Shown here piece after piece: positions 43,295 to 51,442 of a stretch of DNA of 64,000 nt. Source of the DNA: Zhengella mangrovi (GTDB taxonomy: Bacteria > Pseudomonadota > Alphaproteobacteria > Rhizobiales > Rhizobiaceae); contig NZ_PDVP01000007.1 in the NCBI RefSeq assembly GCF_002727065.1, positions 1 through 64,000 of the forward strand, given 5' to 3'. The first letter of the stretch is position 1. Every line of letters starts with the position of its first letter. Made by a program: the position numbers and the translations under genes. Under the pieces are notes generated by a model. It did not search any database and had not been told where the DNA came from. It saw only the letters and a program-made list of their open reading frames with translations.

Positions 43295-43665
43295 GTGACG
43301 AAGGTGCTGAAGCTGAGAAGAGCTTGAGCGCAAGCGGTAGGTGAGCTAACAATTGTTCGTCACGGCTTGACCACCCCTTTAGGCGCTGTGACGGACCGGG
43401 GCAGCGCACACACAACGCTCCGGACCACCCGAGCCCGCTACCGAAAGGTGGCGGGCTTTTTGGTTCTTGGTGGTAGCCTGTACGGTAGTTTTGCGCATTC
43501 GCGCCATGGAATGCAAAGAGGTCGATCGCCTGCCTCGCCGGCAGAAGACACCACAGGTAGCTGGCTCACCCGGTGCTCGGACAAAGGGTCCAACAATGCA
43601 TGAACGCCTGTACCTGGCATGCGAATAGTCAACTCACTTCGTGACGCGCGCAGAAACGATATCAG
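43295..43665. other. Intergenic stretch with a terminator and one doubtful tiny ORF
   Basis: Besides the hairpin at 43432-43462, the only coding-like item is a 40-codon plus-strand frame at 43506-43628 (MECKEVDRLPRRQKTPQVAG) without a clear ribosome site. The longer frame 43367-43603 runs through the terminator and is unlikely to be a gene. Confidence 0.35.
43432..43462 (+). terminator. Intrinsic terminator
   Basis: AGCCCGC pairs with GCGGGCT around an inner ACC-GAAA-GGT hairpin, followed by TTTTT. It is almost identical to the hairpin at 47395-47423, which suggests a duplicated or common terminator element. Confidence 0.7.
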
Positions 43666-43980
43666 TCAGATGCGCCAGCTGAGAAGATTCGCAATAACCT
43701 TCGTTCCAGTCGACCACTCATCCGTCGCATCCGCTCGCTTGGCAAGTGATCGAAGGGACCCAGCGGATTGTGACTGGTCTTGATCACGAATGCTGAACCT
43801 GCTTGCTGCCACGGTGCCCGCATCGAGACCCGTTTCATCCAACGGGCGAGAGAAAGTGATGCTTCCGTCCGTGCATTCTTTCATGACGGCATGGCGTGCA
43901 GCCAGCTCGTCCGCGATTGCGGCACGATAGGGCTGAGGGCCAGAGCGGCCCTCAACAATGAAAAACCATCCTTTAGCCAT
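43666..43980 (-). CDS. Small unknown protein (MAKGW family)
   Basis: The 104-residue product starts MAKGWFFIVEGRSGPQPYRA and continues AIADELAARHAVMKECTDGS. The first 45 residues are shared with the split copy at 40699, and the rest differs. It precedes nothing obvious and lies just after the end of tadG-like gene 1 on the same strand. No family is recognised. Confidence 0.6.
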   Translation of the reverse strand: MAKGWFFIVEGRSGPQPYRAAIADELAARHAVMKECTDGSITFSRPLDETGLDAGTVAASRFSIRDQDQSQSAGSLRSLAKRADATDEWSTGTKVIANLLSWRI

Positions 43981-43991
43981 GGGATTCTCTC

Positions 43992-45581
43992 CTAAGACGC
44001 CAGGCGGACGGTCACCAGCTTGTCCTTGATCTCCTTGAAGATCGCTTCCAGCTGGTCGTGGTTCGGGCTGTCAAAGAAGTGGTCGCTGCCGCTGGCACAA
44101 CTCTGCAGCAGGGTGCCGGTCGCGACGTTCGGCTCCTCCAGGCGGATCGTGAAGATTTCGATGCCGTCGTTCTTCGCATTCGTGCAGGCAGTCAGCGTTT
44201 GCGCATTCATCGCCTTTGTCGTGGCATCGACAGTTCCGGACACGTTCGGATCAAGTCGATTGTCGACCAGGTAGCCAGTGCTGGTATAGCCAGATTTCAG
44301 GTCGTTGTTGAGGACGCCATAGGAATTGGTGCCGTCGGTGAGCACGACCATGATCTTGCGCGATCCGTGGTTCGAGGCGGAACCCTCACTGAAAGGCTCG
44401 CGGTCGGACAGGGTCCGCCAGCCCCACATCACGCCTTCGGTGATGTTGGTGGATCCATTCGCTTTCAGGGCATTGACCTTGCTTTTGACCTTGTTCAGAT
44501 CACTGGTCAGTGGCTGCAGTGGTTCGGTCTCACAGCCGTATCCGGGCCCCTTGGGATCAGATTCGTTGGAATAGAAGATCGAAGGTGAGGTATCGAGATT
44601 CACGACAAGCGTCGGGTCTTTAACCCATTGGCCAGCAACCTTGATGACACCGTAGCGCGCCAGCTTGGTCGAGACTGGATCGGTGAACTTCACCGACGAC
44701 TTTATGTAGTTGTTCGGGTACTTCGGGAACCCGTTGTACCAGGTGTCATCTGGCTCATCGATGGCGAAGGTCGGTTCGAAAAGTGACATTGCCTCGCTGG
44801 ATTTCGCTTCGCGGTCGGTCAGCGCATAGTCAATGCCAGGCGTATCCATCCGCGTTTCGACGCAGCCAGGCCACTTGAAGCCAAGCGCTTCATACAGCTC
44901 GAAACGGCTCAGACCGGCGGGAAGATCCATCTGCGGGTACTTGAGCAATCCCTTCGTGTCGAGCCAGTCAGCCCCCGTACCGTCGATCACTTTGCCCTTC
45001 TCGTCGAACTGGGGGCCATACTGCGGGCCCACGTTGACGAAGGTCGCATAGGGAACAACGCCGACCTTGAGCGCGCTCTTGGTGGTCACCTGGATCGACA
45101 GGGCGTCGATCATGGTGTTCACTGCGGCCTTCATGGCGGCCAGCTTCGCGCCCTCCATGGACCCTGTGGTATCGAGCACCAACGACAATTCATATTGGGC
45201 CGGGCTGTACTCGGCCACTGACTGGCCGACGATCTTCCAAGTCTCGTTGCCGATAATAGAACCGAAGGCCAGCTTCTTTTCCGTGGTTGCCGAAACGGCA
45301 ACCGAGTAGCCCGTCCGATTGACAGTGACGCTTTCAATTTCGCCACGGTAGTTTGACCGGACGTATTCGTCGGCGATCTTATAGGCCATATCGTTGGAAA
45401 TCTTGATGCCTTCGCGCGCAACAGCCAACGAAGCGGAATCCAATGCATTTTGAAGCTTGGCCTTTTCCGTCGTCAGGCCCGAGTACTCAAGCCCTATTCC
45501 GACGCCCAGAATTAGCGGAACGGCCGACAAGGCCGACATAATCGCAAAGTTGCCCGAACGATCCTGCAGAAACTTCTTCAC
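43992..45581 (-). CDS. TadG-like pilus/surface protein with von Willebrand A domain (copy 1)
   Basis: The 529-residue protein starts with GTG. It has the Tad minor-pilin N-terminus (FLQDRSGNFAIMSALSAVPL, one membrane helix to about residue 33, then GLEYSGLTTEKAKLQNALDS). A vWA domain follows, with MIDAS-like LVLDTTGSMEGAK and later GSRKIMVVLTDGTNSYG. TadG proteins are exported and link Tad pili or adhesion to the envelope. A second TadG-like gene is divergent at 46037. No other tad genes lie in the window. Confidence 0.85.
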   Translation of the reverse strand: MKKFLQDRSGNFAIMSALSAVPLILGVGIGLEYSGLTTEKAKLQNALDSASLAVAREGIKISNDMAYKIADEYVRSNYRGEIESVTVNRTGYSVAVSATTEKKLAFGSIIGNETWKIVGQSVAEYSPAQYELSLVLDTTGSMEGAKLAAMKAAVNTMIDALSIQVTTKSALKVGVVPYATFVNVGPQYGPQFDEKGKVIDGTGADWLDTKGLLKYPQMDLPAGLSRFELYEALGFKWPGCVETRMDTPGIDYALTDREAKSSEAMSLFEPTFAIDEPDDTWYNGFPKYPNNYIKSSVKFTDPVSTKLARYGVIKVAGQWVKDPTLVVNLDTSPSIFYSNESDPKGPGYGCETEPLQPLTSDLNKVKSKVNALKANGSTNITEGVMWGWRTLSDREPFSEGSASNHGSRKIMVVLTDGTNSYGVLNNDLKSGYTSTGYLVDNRLDPNVSGTVDATTKAMNAQTLTACTNAKNDGIEIFTIRLEEPNVATGTLLQSCASGSDHFFDSPNHDQLEAIFKEIKDKLVTVRLAS

Positions 45582-46036
45582 TGCCCCTGAACCCCATGCA
45601 AATTCTTGCCACTCGAAAACACGCTACAAGGAAAGTCTCGCGGGCCTCTGAATCAGATCTCTAAAATTGAATACTTTCGCAAAAAAAGCCCGCCACTGCG
45701 AGGGGGGGCGGGCGTGTGGCGGGCGTAGAGGATACAACTAGGTGCTAGGAACCTCAGCAGTATCGACTAAAGTAGTGTGTGACGCAAGGTGATGGCCCGT
45801 TGGGCTATGGGCGAAGCGGCGTGTTCATTCGATCAAGAGAGGGTGCTTGCGCGTTCAACTGTGCCATACGATGTCAGCAAACATCCGACAGAAATGTCGC
45901 GATAACTGCGGGATCGATTCAAAAGTGCCCCCTACGTCAACCAATCTGCAACCTTCATTTGCAATGTTTTTCGACGGCTTGGGAGATCTCTGTTGAGCCA
46001 ACCAGTGCAGCAATGGCAGTTGGGGCGAAGTGCAGT
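45582..46036. other. Divergent intergenic region between the two TadG-like genes
   Basis: This 455-bp gap must hold the promoters of both TadG-like genes. The only clear element is the minus-strand hairpin at 45681-45713. The plus-strand frame is open from 45779, but its first 86 codons lack Tad features, so I place the start at 46037. Confidence 0.4.
45681..45713 (-). terminator. Intrinsic terminator in the leader of TadG-like gene 1
   Basis: On the minus strand GCCCGCC (45713-45707) pairs with GGCGGGC (45694-45688), followed by seven T (45687-45681). It lies 100 bases before the start at 45581 and points into that gene. No minus-strand gene lies between it and the divergent neighbour, so it could be an attenuator. 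Confidence 0.6.
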
Positions 46037-47329
46037 ATGGGGCGGTTACTCAAGCAATTTCTATCAGACCGATCCGGCAATTTCGCGATGATGTTCGGAT
46101 TGATGTCGATCCCGCTGATCGGGGGGATTGGCATGATGATCGATTTCTTCCAGGTCGACCGGATCCGCACGGAACTGCAGCAGGCGGCCGACGCCGCAGC
46201 GGTCGGTTCGGTCGCAATCCCTTCGCCGGCCTTCTTCGCCGCCGGGTCGATGATGAACGACGGCACCATCAAGGACGGTGTCGACGATGCCGAAAAACTG
46301 TTCGAGGCAGAAGTCTCCGGCGATGCCAGAACGGCCGTGACAAAGGTCGATCCATCGGTCACGAAAAACGGGCGGGACATCACCGCGGTCGTCAACTTTG
46401 AAGCGACGGTCCCGACCGAGTTCATGAAGATCCTCGGCGTCAAGAGCGTTGACATCTCCGGCTCCGCTTCGGCGATGAACTCGACGCCGGCCTTCACGGA
46501 TTTCTATCTCCTGCTCGACAATACGCCGTCGATGGGTCTCGGCGCGACGCAGGCCGACATTGACATGATGGTCAAGAACACGCCGGACAAGTGCGCGTTC
46601 GCCTGCCATGAGACCAGCAACGCTACCGACTACTACGCGCTGGCGAAATTGCTGAAGGTCACCATGCGTATCGACGTCGTCGCCCAGGCCACCGCCAAGA
46701 TGATGGACAAAGCCGATTCGACGGAAAGCTACCCAGACCAGTATCGAATGGCGCTCTACCATTTTGGCGAAAAGGCCGAAACGGCCGGCCTCCAGAGGCT
46801 GGTCAAGCTGACGGGCGATCTCAACCAGATCCGGACGAAGGCCTCCACCTCCGTCGATCTGATGACCGTGCCGTACCAGAACTACAACTTCGACCAGGAC
46901 ACTGATTTTAATGCTGCCCTGAAAGCAATGGACAAGGAAATCTCCGCGGCCGGGACCGGGGCGACATCGATATCCCGCCTGAAGTACCTTATGTTCGTGT
47001 CCGATGGGGTAGCGGACTACTACAACAACACGTCGTGCCAGAAGACCACGACGAGCGGCCGCTGCCAGGAGCCGATCAACACGGCCTATTGCGACACGCT
47101 GAAGAACCGAGGCGTCAAGATCGCCATCCTCTACACGTCCTATTACCCGCTTCCGACGAACGACTGGTACAATACCTGGATCAAGCCGTTCGAAAGCGAG
47201 ATCGGCGCCCGGATGGAAAGCTGTGCGTCCCCGGGCCTGTTCTTCGAGGTAAGCCCGACCGAGGGGATTGCCGAGGCCATGAATGCTCTCTTCGAGAAGA
47301 TGATCTCGCAGCCGAAGATCATCAACTAG
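46037..47329 (+). CDS. TadG-like surface protein with von Willebrand A domain (copy 2)
   Basis: From ATG 46037 the protein is 430 residues: N-terminus LKQFLSDRSGNFAMMFGLMS, a membrane helix, then DFFQVDRIRTELQQAADAAA and a vWA domain with MIDAS-like LLLDNTPSMGLG and LKYLMFVSDGVADYY. It shares architecture with copy 1 but is only partly similar. It is probably exported and surface-associated. It ends 65 bp before a terminator. Confidence 0.85.
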   Translation: MGRLLKQFLSDRSGNFAMMFGLMSIPLIGGIGMMIDFFQVDRIRTELQQAADAAAVGSVAIPSPAFFAAGSMMNDGTIKDGVDDAEKLFEAEVSGDARTAVTKVDPSVTKNGRDITAVVNFEATVPTEFMKILGVKSVDISGSASAMNSTPAFTDFYLLLDNTPSMGLGATQADIDMMVKNTPDKCAFACHETSNATDYYALAKLLKVTMRIDVVAQATAKMMDKADSTESYPDQYRMALYHFGEKAETAGLQRLVKLTGDLNQIRTKASTSVDLMTVPYQNYNFDQDTDFNAALKAMDKEISAAGTGATSISRLKYLMFVSDGVADYYNNTSCQKTTTSGRCQEPINTAYCDTLKNRGVKIAILYTSYYPLPTNDWYNTWIKPFESEIGARMESCASPGLFFEVSPTEGIAEAMNALFEKMISQPKIIN

Positions 47330-47394
47330 GACATACCCGATCCGGTTGACTGCGATGTGATCGAGCTCCACATACGCAGTCTTCGGACGACCAG

Positions 47395-47423
47395 AGCCCG
47401 CTGCCGAAAGGTGGCGGGCTTTC
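47395..47423 (+). terminator. Intrinsic terminator after TadG-like gene 2
   Basis: AGCCCGC and GCGGGCT enclose CCGAAAGG, followed by TTTCCCCC. It ends the TadG-like gene at 47329. Sequence and inner loop match the terminator at 43432-43462. Confidence 0.65.
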
Positions 47424-47433
47424 CCCCAATTGT

Positions 47434-47661
47434 TTAACCGGACCAATACCTACCGCGAGGCGACAACAGCACCCCGCAGTCCCGAGCTCCGCACTCCGAG
47501 CATCTGAGCCGCAAAGCCAGCCGGCGCACTGTCAGGCCGGGCCCGTAGATGGACGCGAGATCCTCAGCATCAAACCGTCTACTACCGCGGCACTGGTAGC
47601 ACCAGGCAATGACATCGATGCGCATGTCGGCCAGTTCGGCCAGCGTGTTCGTCTGTTCCAT
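47434..47661 (-). CDS. Small zinc-ribbon-like protein
   Basis: The 75-residue protein has two Cys pairs, WCYQCRG and RCSECGARDC, as in a zinc ribbon, after MEQTNTLAELADMRIDVIAW. No ribosome site is clear. Its first 20 codons and the bases before the start are repeated in a broken copy at 48704. The function is unknown; nucleic-acid binding is possible. The gap 47662-47873 has only a weak hairpin (about 47774-47812). Confidence 0.6.
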   Translation of the reverse strand: MEQTNTLAELADMRIDVIAWCYQCRGSRRFDAEDLASIYGPGLTVRRLALRLRCSECGARDCGVLLSPRGRYWSG

Positions 47662-47873
47662 GCCGGCAGAATAGGGCGGGCTTGGCAGGGGTGGATATGT
47701 CCTCCTGGGATGGGGAGCGTCATCAGCATTTACGGCTGTTTCATTTGGCGATACATCCCGCCCCTATCGTGAAAGAAGGCAGCCACAAGGCTCGGGCCGC
47801 CTTCCTTTTCCAGTAGGGTCTGGTCAATCTGGATGGAGGTCAGTCGGATCGCATTGGGTGCTGATCGATCAGC

Positions 47874-48356
47874 TTAGTGCTCTAAGACCCAGCAATCTTT
47901 GACCACGCCGTACAATGGATCGCCGAAGGTCTGGTTGTTACAGGCAACCTGATTTCTGGCCGCGACATAGACATACGCGCCCCTAGCCCCGTAGCGAACG
48001 CGTCGGGTTCCGCTGAAACGGCAAACATCGTTCTCCTTTGCGCAATGAACCCAGCGGTGCGAGCGCTCGTTTACCCATTTGAAGCAGGCCTTTCGGACAC
48101 CGTACAAGGGATCGCCAAACGTATTGTTGCTGCAGTGCATTCTGCCGGCGCCGAAATAGTCCATGGCGAAGGTGCCCCTTGCGCCGTATCTCACATCTGT
48201 TCCTTGCTCCAAGTAGCAGTATCCGTTCTCGTCCGCGCATTTCACCCATTCCGCGCGCGCCTGATCCGGTGAGGCGAGGAAAGAAATCAGGAAAACAGTT
48301 ATCGCTGAGAGGAAAATAGTCCCGATGCCGGAACTATAACTGAAAAAACGTTTCAT
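47874..48356 (-). CDS. Secreted protein with two copies of a Cys-rich repeat
   Basis: From ATG 48356 (GGAG upstream) the 160-residue protein has a signal peptide (SGIGTIFLSAITVFLISFLA, cleavage after ARA). Two repeats of about 55 residues follow, each with WVxCAxENxxC at the start, VRYGARG in the middle and NxTFGDPLYGV near the end, followed by a Cys. The four Cys per repeat suggest disulfides. It is probably a periplasmic or secreted small beta protein. No family name is certain. Confidence 0.7.
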   Translation of the reverse strand: MKRFFSYSSGIGTIFLSAITVFLISFLASPDQARAEWVKCADENGYCYLEQGTDVRYGARGTFAMDYFGAGRMHCSNNTFGDPLYGVRKACFKWVNERSHRWVHCAKENDVCRFSGTRRVRYGARGAYVYVAARNQVACNNQTFGDPLYGVVKDCWVLEH

Positions 48357-48572
48357 CTGTTTCTCTCCGTTGTTATGAATCAAAACTGAAATGGCATTCT
48401 CCGAGATCGAATATTCTGATTTAACAAGATTGGCATATTTGTCCCAGTTTTCCAAGCTTGCATATTTCGTAGATGCATTCCGACCACCTCCAGCAAGTGT
48501 CTGGTTTTGCGAGAGTAGCCATGCTTTGGAATCTGCAGGACTATTTTGCCCTTAGCTTGTTGACGGAAGCGA

Positions 48573-48704
48573 TTACCATACCAGTAAGGTTCTGGTTCGA
48601 GGTTGCTTATCCGGAAGCTCTTTCGGCGCGAGACACGCCTTCGGTGAAGCGAAGACTTCAATGTGCATGTCGGCCAGCTCTGCTAGCGTGTTCGTCTGTT
48701 TCAT
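48573..48704 (-). pseudogene. Truncated copy of the zinc-ribbon gene
   Basis: The frame starts MKQTNTLAELADMHIEVFAS, nearly the start of the gene at 47661, and the 30 bp before both ATG codons are also similar. After about 17 codons similarity stops and the Cys pairs are absent. It ends after 43 codons. This points to a partial duplication decayed next to the tRNA. Confidence 0.5.
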
Positions 48705-48933
48705 GCGGAAAGGATAAGACGCGCCTGGCAAGGGTGGATAACCCGCTTGTCCACAGATGCCGATTTTTGTGCACAGATCGGGAACAGGCTCCCCCGATTT
48801 TCCCCCACTAGTCCCCCACAAACTCCTTCTTGTTCTTGTATCGTTCCGTTTTTTACGGTGCGTTTCTACGAGGCAAAAGCACAAAAAAACGCTCTGTGAT
48901 TGCTGTAAGTCAATGAATTTGCTTTGAAAACAA

Positions 48934-49008
48934 TGGTGGGCGCGACAGGGATTGAACCTGTGACCCCTCCCGTGTGAAGGGAGTGCTCTCCCGCTGAGCT
49001 ACGCGCCC
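48934..49008 (-). tRNA. tRNA-Val (anticodon CAC)
   Basis: The minus strand folds as a cloverleaf: acceptor GGGCGCG/CGCGCCC, D arm with AGCTCAGCGGGAGAGC, anticodon stem CTCCC/GGGAG with loop TTCACAC (CAC reads GUG), T arm with GGTTCAATCCC, discriminator A and encoded CCA. Its 3' end faces the accessory stretch to the left, the usual side for island integration. I found no repeat of its 3' end elsewhere in the window. Confidence 0.95.
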
Positions 49009-49071
49009 GGTCGGTTGCGGCGCGTGCCGCTGTCCGGTGCCGCGCGGTATAAGGGGGGCACCGGCTTCAAG

Positions 49072-49806
49072 TCAAGGCGCTTTCGGCGCGGGCGCGCCGG
49101 TTTTGTCGCGCGGCGCGCCGGCGGCCTTCAGAAGGCGCCGCGCCAGCACCGGCGTCAGCTCGTCGAAATGTTCGATGATGATGGACGGCGCGAGGCTCGC
49201 CAGCGGTTCCGACGAATAGCCGAACTCCACGGCAACGACCGGCAGGCCGGCGGCTTTCGCCGTCGCGATGTCGGTATTGGTGTCGCCGATCATCAGCCCC
49301 GTGGCCCTGTCGCCGGCGGCGCGGCGGATCGTTTCGGTAAGGTGGCGGGGATCGGGCTTGCGGAAGGCGAAGGTGTCGGCGCCGGCGATCGCGGCGAAGC
49401 GGTGGGCAAGGCCGAGGCCTTCCAGCAGTTGCCGGGCCAGGCGCTCGTACTTGTTGGTGCAGATGGCGAGGGCGAAGCCGGCGTCCTCGAAGCGGCGCAT
49501 GGCATCGAGCGCGCCGGGGAAGGGCAGCGAGCGGCCGGGCATGCGGCCGGTATAATGGTCGAGGAAGACGGCAAGCAGCCGTTCGCGCTCGGCTTCCGGC
49601 AGCGGCTTGCGATTCTGCGCGAAGGCACGTTCGATCATGGCGCGGCCGCCGTGGCCGGCATAGGCGCGCATGGCCGCCTGGTCGACCGGCGGCAGCCCGG
49701 CCGTGGCGATGGCGTGATCGAGCGCGTCGAGCAGATCCGGCGCGGTATCGACCAGCGTCCCATCCAGATCGAAGACGATGACGGCTTCCGTTTCCCTGTC
49801 AGGCAT
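49072..49806 (-). CDS. gph: Phosphoglycolate phosphatase
   Basis: The 244-residue HAD-superfamily protein has motif I VFDLDGTLVDTAPDL, motif II ICTNKY, the KPDPRHL Lys and motif IV GLMIGDTNTDIATA. It dephosphorylates 2-phosphoglycolate from DNA repair or oxygenation. Its place head-to-head with rpiA is common in this order. The start is ATG 49806; the frame open to 50583 overlaps rpiA and is not coding. Confidence 0.88.
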   Translation of the reverse strand: MPDRETEAVIVFDLDGTLVDTAPDLLDALDHAIATAGLPPVDQAAMRAYAGHGGRAMIERAFAQNRKPLPEAERERLLAVFLDHYTGRMPGRSLPFPGALDAMRRFEDAGFALAICTNKYERLARQLLEGLGLAHRFAAIAGADTFAFRKPDPRHLTETIRRAAGDRATGLMIGDTNTDIATAKAAGLPVVAVEFGYSSEPLASLAPSIIIEHFDELTPVLARRLLKAAGAPRDKTGAPAPKAP

Positions 49807-50049
49807 GTGCTGGCATTCCCCTCGCACGGGTATCGGTGATGGTTCCCTGCCGGCCTGCCTGCCATGGCCGGCGGCGGCCGCTCCAGTCTTTAAACGCGTT
49901 TGCTGCCGGGTCAAACGGTTCGCGTTGCCGGGAGGCCCGGTGGCACGGGCGCGCACGGCGTTCGCGCCGGGGGAGAAAGGCTTTGCCTTGATCGGCAAAA
50001 ATGGTAGGTCAGCGGCGACGAAACCGGGAAGGCGGGAAGCAGGACGCGG

Positions 50050-50760
50050 ATGGATGCGAGGACGCTGAAGATCGAGGCGGCGCGGGTGGCGCTCAGCCAT
50101 GTCCATTCGGGCATGAAACTGGGCATCGGCACGGGGTCGACGGCGGAGGAGTTCGTGCGCCTTCTGGCGGCCGAGGTGGCCGGCGGCATGGAGATCATCG
50201 GCGTGCCGACATCGGAGCGGACCGCCGCGCTGTGCCGCGAACTTGGCGTGCCGCTGACGACGCTGGACGAGATGCCGCACCTCGACCTGACCATCGACGG
50301 GGCAGACGAGATCGACCCGGAACTGACGCTCGTCAAGGGCGGCGGCGGGGCGCTGCTGCGCGAGAAGATCGTGGCGGCGGCGTCCGACGCGATGATCGTC
50401 ATCGCCGACGAGAGCAAGCTGGTCGATCCGCTGGGGCGGTTTCCGCTGCCCATTGAGGTGAACCGCTTCGGCCTCCAGGCGACCAAGCTGGCGGTCGAGA
50501 CCGCGGCGCGCACGCTCGGGCTCGACGGCGCGATCGCGCTGCGCATGGCCGGCGACCAGGAATTCGTCACCGATGGCGGGCACCTGATCCTCGATGCATC
50601 TTTTGGCCGCATTCCCGATCCAAGAGCGCTTTCAACCGCCCTGCATGCCGTGCCCGGCGTGGTGGAGCACGGGCTTTTCATTGACATGGCCAGGCTGGCG
50701 GTCGTCGCCAGGGCCGGCGGCGTGGAGGAAATCACGCCGCGAACGAACCAACGGAGCTGA
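50050..50760 (+). CDS. rpiA: Ribose-5-phosphate isomerase A
   Basis: The 236-residue protein has the RpiA motifs [36 protein letters not shown] and IEVNRFGL. It interconverts ribose 5-phosphate and ribulose 5-phosphate in the pentose phosphate pathway. It lies 7 bp before the DUF2059 gene. Confidence 0.95.
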   Translation: MDARTLKIEAARVALSHVHSGMKLGIGTGSTAEEFVRLLAAEVAGGMEIIGVPTSERTAALCRELGVPLTTLDEMPHLDLTIDGADEIDPELTLVKGGGGALLREKIVAAASDAMIVIADESKLVDPLGRFPLPIEVNRFGLQATKLAVETAARTLGLDGAIALRMAGDQEFVTDGGHLILDASFGRIPDPRALSTALHAVPGVVEHGLFIDMARLAVVARAGGVEEITPRTNQRS

Positions 50761-50767
50761 TCCAGAC

Positions 50768-51307
50768 ATGAAACCTTTTCTCCTTTCCCGCCTCGTTCCG
50801 GTTGCCGCTGCCGCGGTTCTCTTCATGGCTCCCGTTTCCGCCGGCGCCCAGGACATCACCGATGCCCACCTGCAGGCCGCCCGGGACGCGATCAACGCGC
50901 TGCACGTGACCGACCAGTTCGACGCGGTCCTTCCCGGCACGGCGCAGCAGCTGCAGGGCCAGCTCGTGCAGAAGAACCCCGACATGGCCGACACGATCAA
51001 CAAGGTCGTCGAGGAAAAAGTGATCGAGATGGTTTCGCGCCGCGCCGACCTGGAGAAGGAAATCGCGCAGGTCTATGCCCGTTCGTTCAGCGAACAGAAC
51101 CTGAAGGACATTGCCGCCTTCTACCGGACCGAAGCCGGCAAGAAACTGCTCTCCGAGGGTCCGATCGCCACGCGCGAGATGATGAAGGCCGCGGAAATCT
51201 GGCAGCAGGGCGTGGCCCGCGACCTGGCGCAGAACGTCGGCGAGGAACTGGCCAAGGATGCGGCCGCGCAGGAGAAGCCGGCCGAAGGCGACCAGAAGGC
51301 CCAGTAA
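50768..51307 (+). CDS. DUF2059 secreted protein
   Basis: The 179-residue protein has a signal peptide (LVPVAAAAVLFMAPVSAGAQ) and the DUF2059 core (SFSEQNLKDIAAFYRTEAGK, then KLLSEGPIATREMMKAAE). It is a periplasmic helical protein of unknown function. Its place between rpiA and gor is typical of Rhizobiales. A terminator follows at 51341. Confidence 0.85.
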   Translation: MKPFLLSRLVPVAAAAVLFMAPVSAGAQDITDAHLQAARDAINALHVTDQFDAVLPGTAQQLQGQLVQKNPDMADTINKVVEEKVIEMVSRRADLEKEIAQVYARSFSEQNLKDIAAFYRTEAGKKLLSEGPIATREMMKAAEIWQQGVARDLAQNVGEELAKDAAAQEKPAEGDQKAQ

Positions 51308-51340
51308 GGGCGGCTTCCGGCGCATCACGCAGACATGAAC

Positions 51341-51370
51341 GGCCCGGTCCTTGCAGCCGGGCCTTTTCTT
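51341..51370 (+). terminator. Intrinsic terminator after the DUF2059 gene
   Basis: GGCCCGG (51341-51347) pairs with CCGGGCC (51357-51363), followed by TTTTCTTT. Confidence 0.75.
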
Positions 51371-51442
51371 TGCGACATCGCTGACCATGTCCTGCCCAGG
51401 CGCATCCGCGCCAGCCATCCCGTGACTTCGAAAGGTATTGCC

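Noticed and set aside
43367-43603. 78-codon plus-strand frame
   Set aside because: It runs through an intrinsic terminator and has no ribosome site.
46064-47446. 460-codon minus-strand frame over TadG-like gene 2
   Set aside because: Arg/His-rich antisense shadow; the plus strand has a clear vWA protein.
49807-50583. N-terminal extension of the gph frame
   Set aside because: It would overlap rpiA; the HAD motif I begins right after ATG 49806.
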